Part shown: one piece after another, positions 61,718 through 64,000 of the stretch
Position numbering within the stretch: the stretch's first letter is position 1
Layout of the letters: each line of letters begins with the position of its first letter
Source of the DNA: Clostridiaceae bacterium
GTDB taxonomy: Bacteria; Bacillota; Clostridia; DSM-8532
DNA: 64,000 nucleotides
Assembly: GCA_012840245.1 (NCBI GenBank)
Contig: DULR01000055.1
Location: 1 to 64,000, forward strand
Direction of reading: 5' to 3'
Notes under the pieces: model-generated
The model's input: the letters and a program-made list of their open reading frames with translations, nothing else
Databases searched by the model: none
What the model was told of the DNA's origin: nothing
Position numbers and translations under genes: made by a program

Positions 61718-63607
61718 TTATGCATAGCGATCCATAAGGATCCTTATGAATAAGCCACCCTGAACGCTCCTGTGCTGGAATCCGACCTGTTTTGCTGTTA
61801 CAGTATCGTACCAGTCGGTGAGCGGTACTCTTGATTCGGATTCATTGTAAGCGTTCCATAAGGGTTCGATGAATCTCTCGAAATCTTCCTTTTTCATCAT
61901 GGACCCACACCATACCAGCCAGTCGGATTTAGTGTAGCTTGCTCTGTTGTCCAGCGGCATACCGTAGCGGTTCATACGATCCAGATAGCTGTTGAGCTCG
62001 GTTTCCATAACCTCCTGCGGGAAGATATTTGTCCTGAAGATCCTGTCCCATACGAGATTATATTTCATACTCCAGGTACCCGGCTGATCGAATGCAAGCC
62101 TGAATGTTCCGTCCTGATTTCTGGCCCTGTCGATCCAGCTTTTTGCCATTTTTCTCGCAGTTTCGAAATAATATGAACTTTGTTCAGGTCCAAAAAGATT
62201 CTCTGCTATGATGCCGAAGCCTGCGATCCCCATGATGGCTTTTACAGAAAGATTACAGTTATGCGCAAGATGTCCGGCAAAATCATCGGTACACAGCTGG
62301 TTCTGAGGATCTTCACCATGCTCGGCAAGATATTCTGCCCATTTCTTCAGTGTCGGAAGATACCTGCCGGCAAAATCAAAATTATTCTCTGCCAATGAAA
62401 GGGCAGCTACTGTTATCAATATATTGCCGCATTCTTCAATGGGCATCTGATTCTCCGGGTTTGTGCCGCCGCTGTATACCTGCCCGTTGAGCAAGGGATA
62501 GGTCCCTACGTCATGGGGGGCAAAGTCAAAGGGCCATGCCTCGGAATCGGCAAATCTCATAACAGGCCTTAGCATGCCTTTGATCAGTTCAGGATTGTAT
62601 AACAGGAAAAGCGGTATGGAAGGATATGTAACATCCACTGTAGCCGCGCAGCCATTGCTGAAACATTCTTTTGAGATAAAGATGATCTCTCCGTTTTTAT
62701 CCTCGCAGAGCTTATGTGCCGCTATGACATGGCGGTATGCCAGCATCAGAAGCTCGGCGTATTTTTCGCCGCCGCATTTAAGAGCTGACTGGTATAATTC
62801 AGCAGAAAACCCTGAGCATCGGCCGGAGATCTCATCATATTCGTCAAATGCCCTTCTTATGATCACTCTGATATCATCGGATTCTTTTGTCCAGTAACCC
62901 TTCAGGTTATCACCGAAATATTGGAGGCTGAACAAATCATCATAGGCAAAAGCAAACAATGCCTGGTTCCCGCTGTCTGTGTCCAGTTCCGCGTCTGCTT
63001 CCAGTTGTGTGGCGGTGCCGTTTTTGACGACCCTAACCGAGCCATGCCTGGTTGCAAGATAGAAATAGCCCCAATCTATACGGACGTCATCGCCGGCCTT
63101 ATTAAGCACCTTCTGGCAGGCATTGCCCATTCGGGCACATGCGATATCATCTCCGGCATGCACCATCTCGCCTTCGGTCTCATGTTCTCTTCGCTTGTCA
63201 AGACAAACATCATCTTCGACACGAAGTCTTATCCTGACCTTGCGGGGCTGTCGGTCCAGTCCGCGGACTTCGGCCTTCAAATAGGAAACAGGCCGGGCCA
63301 TGATCTTAAGGTCATCAATAAGAAGCGGAGATGTAAAAGTAAGCTTCAGCTCGACAGAACCCGTTTCAAAAGTATAGATGGTGGATAAGGCATCGATCTC
63401 GCAGCTCGTTTGGGCCATTTTCTCCATGTCGTCATTATGACCCATGAAAAGATAATCCTCATCCCCCACGCTCAAAATCCCGGTGATGGCATTGGGCTTG
63501 CCTGTCCAGTGGACAGTTTCCCCGGAGTTAAGCGTATCATGAAATGACCAGATGCTGAAATAAGGATCGACGGTTATAAGTGGTGTTGCAGGTGCCCTTA
63601 ATTTCAT
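61718..63607 (-). CDS. GtaA-like protein (DUF5127/DUF4965/DUF1793 type)
   Basis: 629 residues without a signal peptide. The N-terminus (APATPLITVDPYFSIWSFHD) and sequence through about residue 270 fit the beta-sandwich of the fungal glutaminase A group. The remainder is an (alpha/alpha)6-like barrel with SNGCAATVDVTYPSIPLFLL, FDFAPHDVGTYPLLNGQVYS, MPIEECGNILITVAALSLAE and WLVWCGSMM. Fungal homologues are called glutaminase, but bacterial ones occur near glycan genes and resemble glycosidases in fold, so a sugar-related role is also possible. GGAGG lies 10 bases before the ATG. It is divergent from the AraC gene at the window end. Confidence 0.75.
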   Translation of the reverse strand: MKLRAPATPLITVDPYFSIWSFHDTLNSGETVHWTGKPNAITGILSVGDEDYLFMGHNDDMEKMAQTSCEIDALSTIYTFETGSVELKLTFTSPLLIDDLKIMARPVSYLKAEVRGLDRQPRKVRIRLRVEDDVCLDKRREHETEGEMVHAGDDIACARMGNACQKVLNKAGDDVRIDWGYFYLATRHGSVRVVKNGTATQLEADAELDTDSGNQALFAFAYDDLFSLQYFGDNLKGYWTKESDDIRVIIRRAFDEYDEISGRCSGFSAELYQSALKCGGEKYAELLMLAYRHVIAAHKLCEDKNGEIIFISKECFSNGCAATVDVTYPSIPLFLLYNPELIKGMLRPVMRFADSEAWPFDFAPHDVGTYPLLNGQVYSGGTNPENQMPIEECGNILITVAALSLAENNFDFAGRYLPTLKKWAEYLAEHGEDPQNQLCTDDFAGHLAHNCNLSVKAIMGIAGFGIIAENLFGPEQSSYYFETARKMAKSWIDRARNQDGTFRLAFDQPGTWSMKYNLVWDRIFRTNIFPQEVMETELNSYLDRMNRYGMPLDNRASYTKSDWLVWCGSMMKKEDFERFIEPLWNAYNESESRVPLTDWYDTVTAKQVGFQHRSVQGGLFIRILMDRYA

Positions 63608-63727
63608 AGTAATAAACGCCTCCGAATTCTTTTCAGTATTCTATTGAACATGTTTTTCTTTTATTATATTATTGCATCAATGAAGATTTTAATGGATTTT
63701 ATGCGCAATCAGGTGAGGAATATTAAC

Positions 63728-64000
63728 ATGAATGAAGATTTTATCTATTGTCCTTCGGTAAACTGCACCGATATGCTGTGGATCGATCTTGCGGGAACAT
63801 CTTACTGTGACGGCAGCTATATCATCACCCGAAGTAAATCCAAAATCTATGTTCTGGAATATGTACTGGAGGGTACAGGCACCATAATCCACAACGGCCG
63901 CAAATACACAGCATCTGCCGGAGAAGTATATATACTCCATAAGGGTGCGGACCACAGGTATTATTCCTCCAAAGACTACCCATGGGTGAAGATCTGGATC
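63728..64000 (+). CDS. AraC family regulator, N-terminal part (runs off the window)
   Basis: 91 codons to the window edge. They encode an AraC-type cupin sensor domain: SYIITRSKSKIYVLEYVLEG, then AGEVYILHKGADHRYYSS and PWVKIWI. The helix-turn-helix would lie beyond the edge. The ATG has GGTGAGGA 9 bases upstream. Divergent from the GtaA-like gene, which it may regulate. Confidence 0.8.
   Translation, partial: MNEDFIYCPSVNCTDMLWIDLAGTSYCDGSYIITRSKSKIYVLEYVLEGTGTIIHNGRKYTASAGEVYILHKGADHRYYSSKDYPWVKIWI

Overview
The window looks like the chromosome of a low-to-mid GC Gram-positive of the class Clostridia. The evidence is the fapR-plsX-fabHDG-acpP-fabF order, a nadK-argR-recN block, Shine-Dalgarno sites close to AGGAGG, a Gram-positive LexA box at recA, several YesM/YesN-type two-component systems and many ABC sugar importers with lipoprotein binding proteins. 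It is probably a plant- or host-glycan user. The genus cannot be fixed from the sequence alone. No rRNA, tRNA, CRISPR array, prophage or insertion sequence was recognised.

Layout. 0-4.5 kb (all minus strand) is a decaying block: a frameshifted surface-protein gene, an intact PrsW-like membrane protease beside remnants of a membrane protein and of an ECF sigma factor, and an Agr/LytTR-type two-component pair whose kinase has a nonsense codon and whose regulator has an internal deletion. 4.7-5.2 kb is a LemA-family gene. 5.4-11.6 kb is the FASII operon, with a promoter and FapR operator ahead of fapR. 11.7-12.7 kb holds an orphan Flp-type pilin and recX. 12.8-22.2 kb is a monosaccharide ABC importer driven by a membrane-anchored sugar-binding protein, a sensor kinase and a YesN regulator, like the clostridial XylFII-LytS-YesN system. 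It lies between recX and recA. 22.4-23.5 kb is recA with its own promoter, LexA box and terminator. 23.6-26.6 kb is a large double beta-helix protein with a C-terminal propeller.

26.5-33.1 kb (minus) is a housekeeping run: murJ, cinA, engB, recN, argR, nadK. 33.3-37.5 kb is a scarred area: suhB, a truncated membrane-protein gene, a GNAT/Rnk fusion, a GNAT remnant, and an AraC gene joined out of frame to a decapitated Gfo/Idh/MocA dehydrogenase. 37.7-43.5 kb is a second ABC importer with its own kinase and short YesN regulator. 43.6-47.0 kb holds a zinc-ribbon membrane protein, a condensation-type acyltransferase and a divergent PRPP synthetase.

47.3-54.6 kb (plus) is an AraC-regulated catabolic unit: a LplB/YtcP-type ABC importer, a BadF/NagK-family kinase and a GH4 6-phospho-glycosidase. 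Together they suggest a PTS-independent route in which a disaccharide is imported, phosphorylated inside the cell and then cleaved. 54.6-60.5 kb carries a MITE-like repeat, a DUF4838 putative glycosidase, a GH8 remnant and a nucleotidyltransferase-NahK-like kinase-GalE module that resembles a Leloir-type N-acetylhexosamine pathway. 60.6-64 kb has two AraC regulators flanking a GtaA-like (DUF4965-type) protein. Small palindromic repeats sit in many of the intergenic gaps from 44 kb onward.
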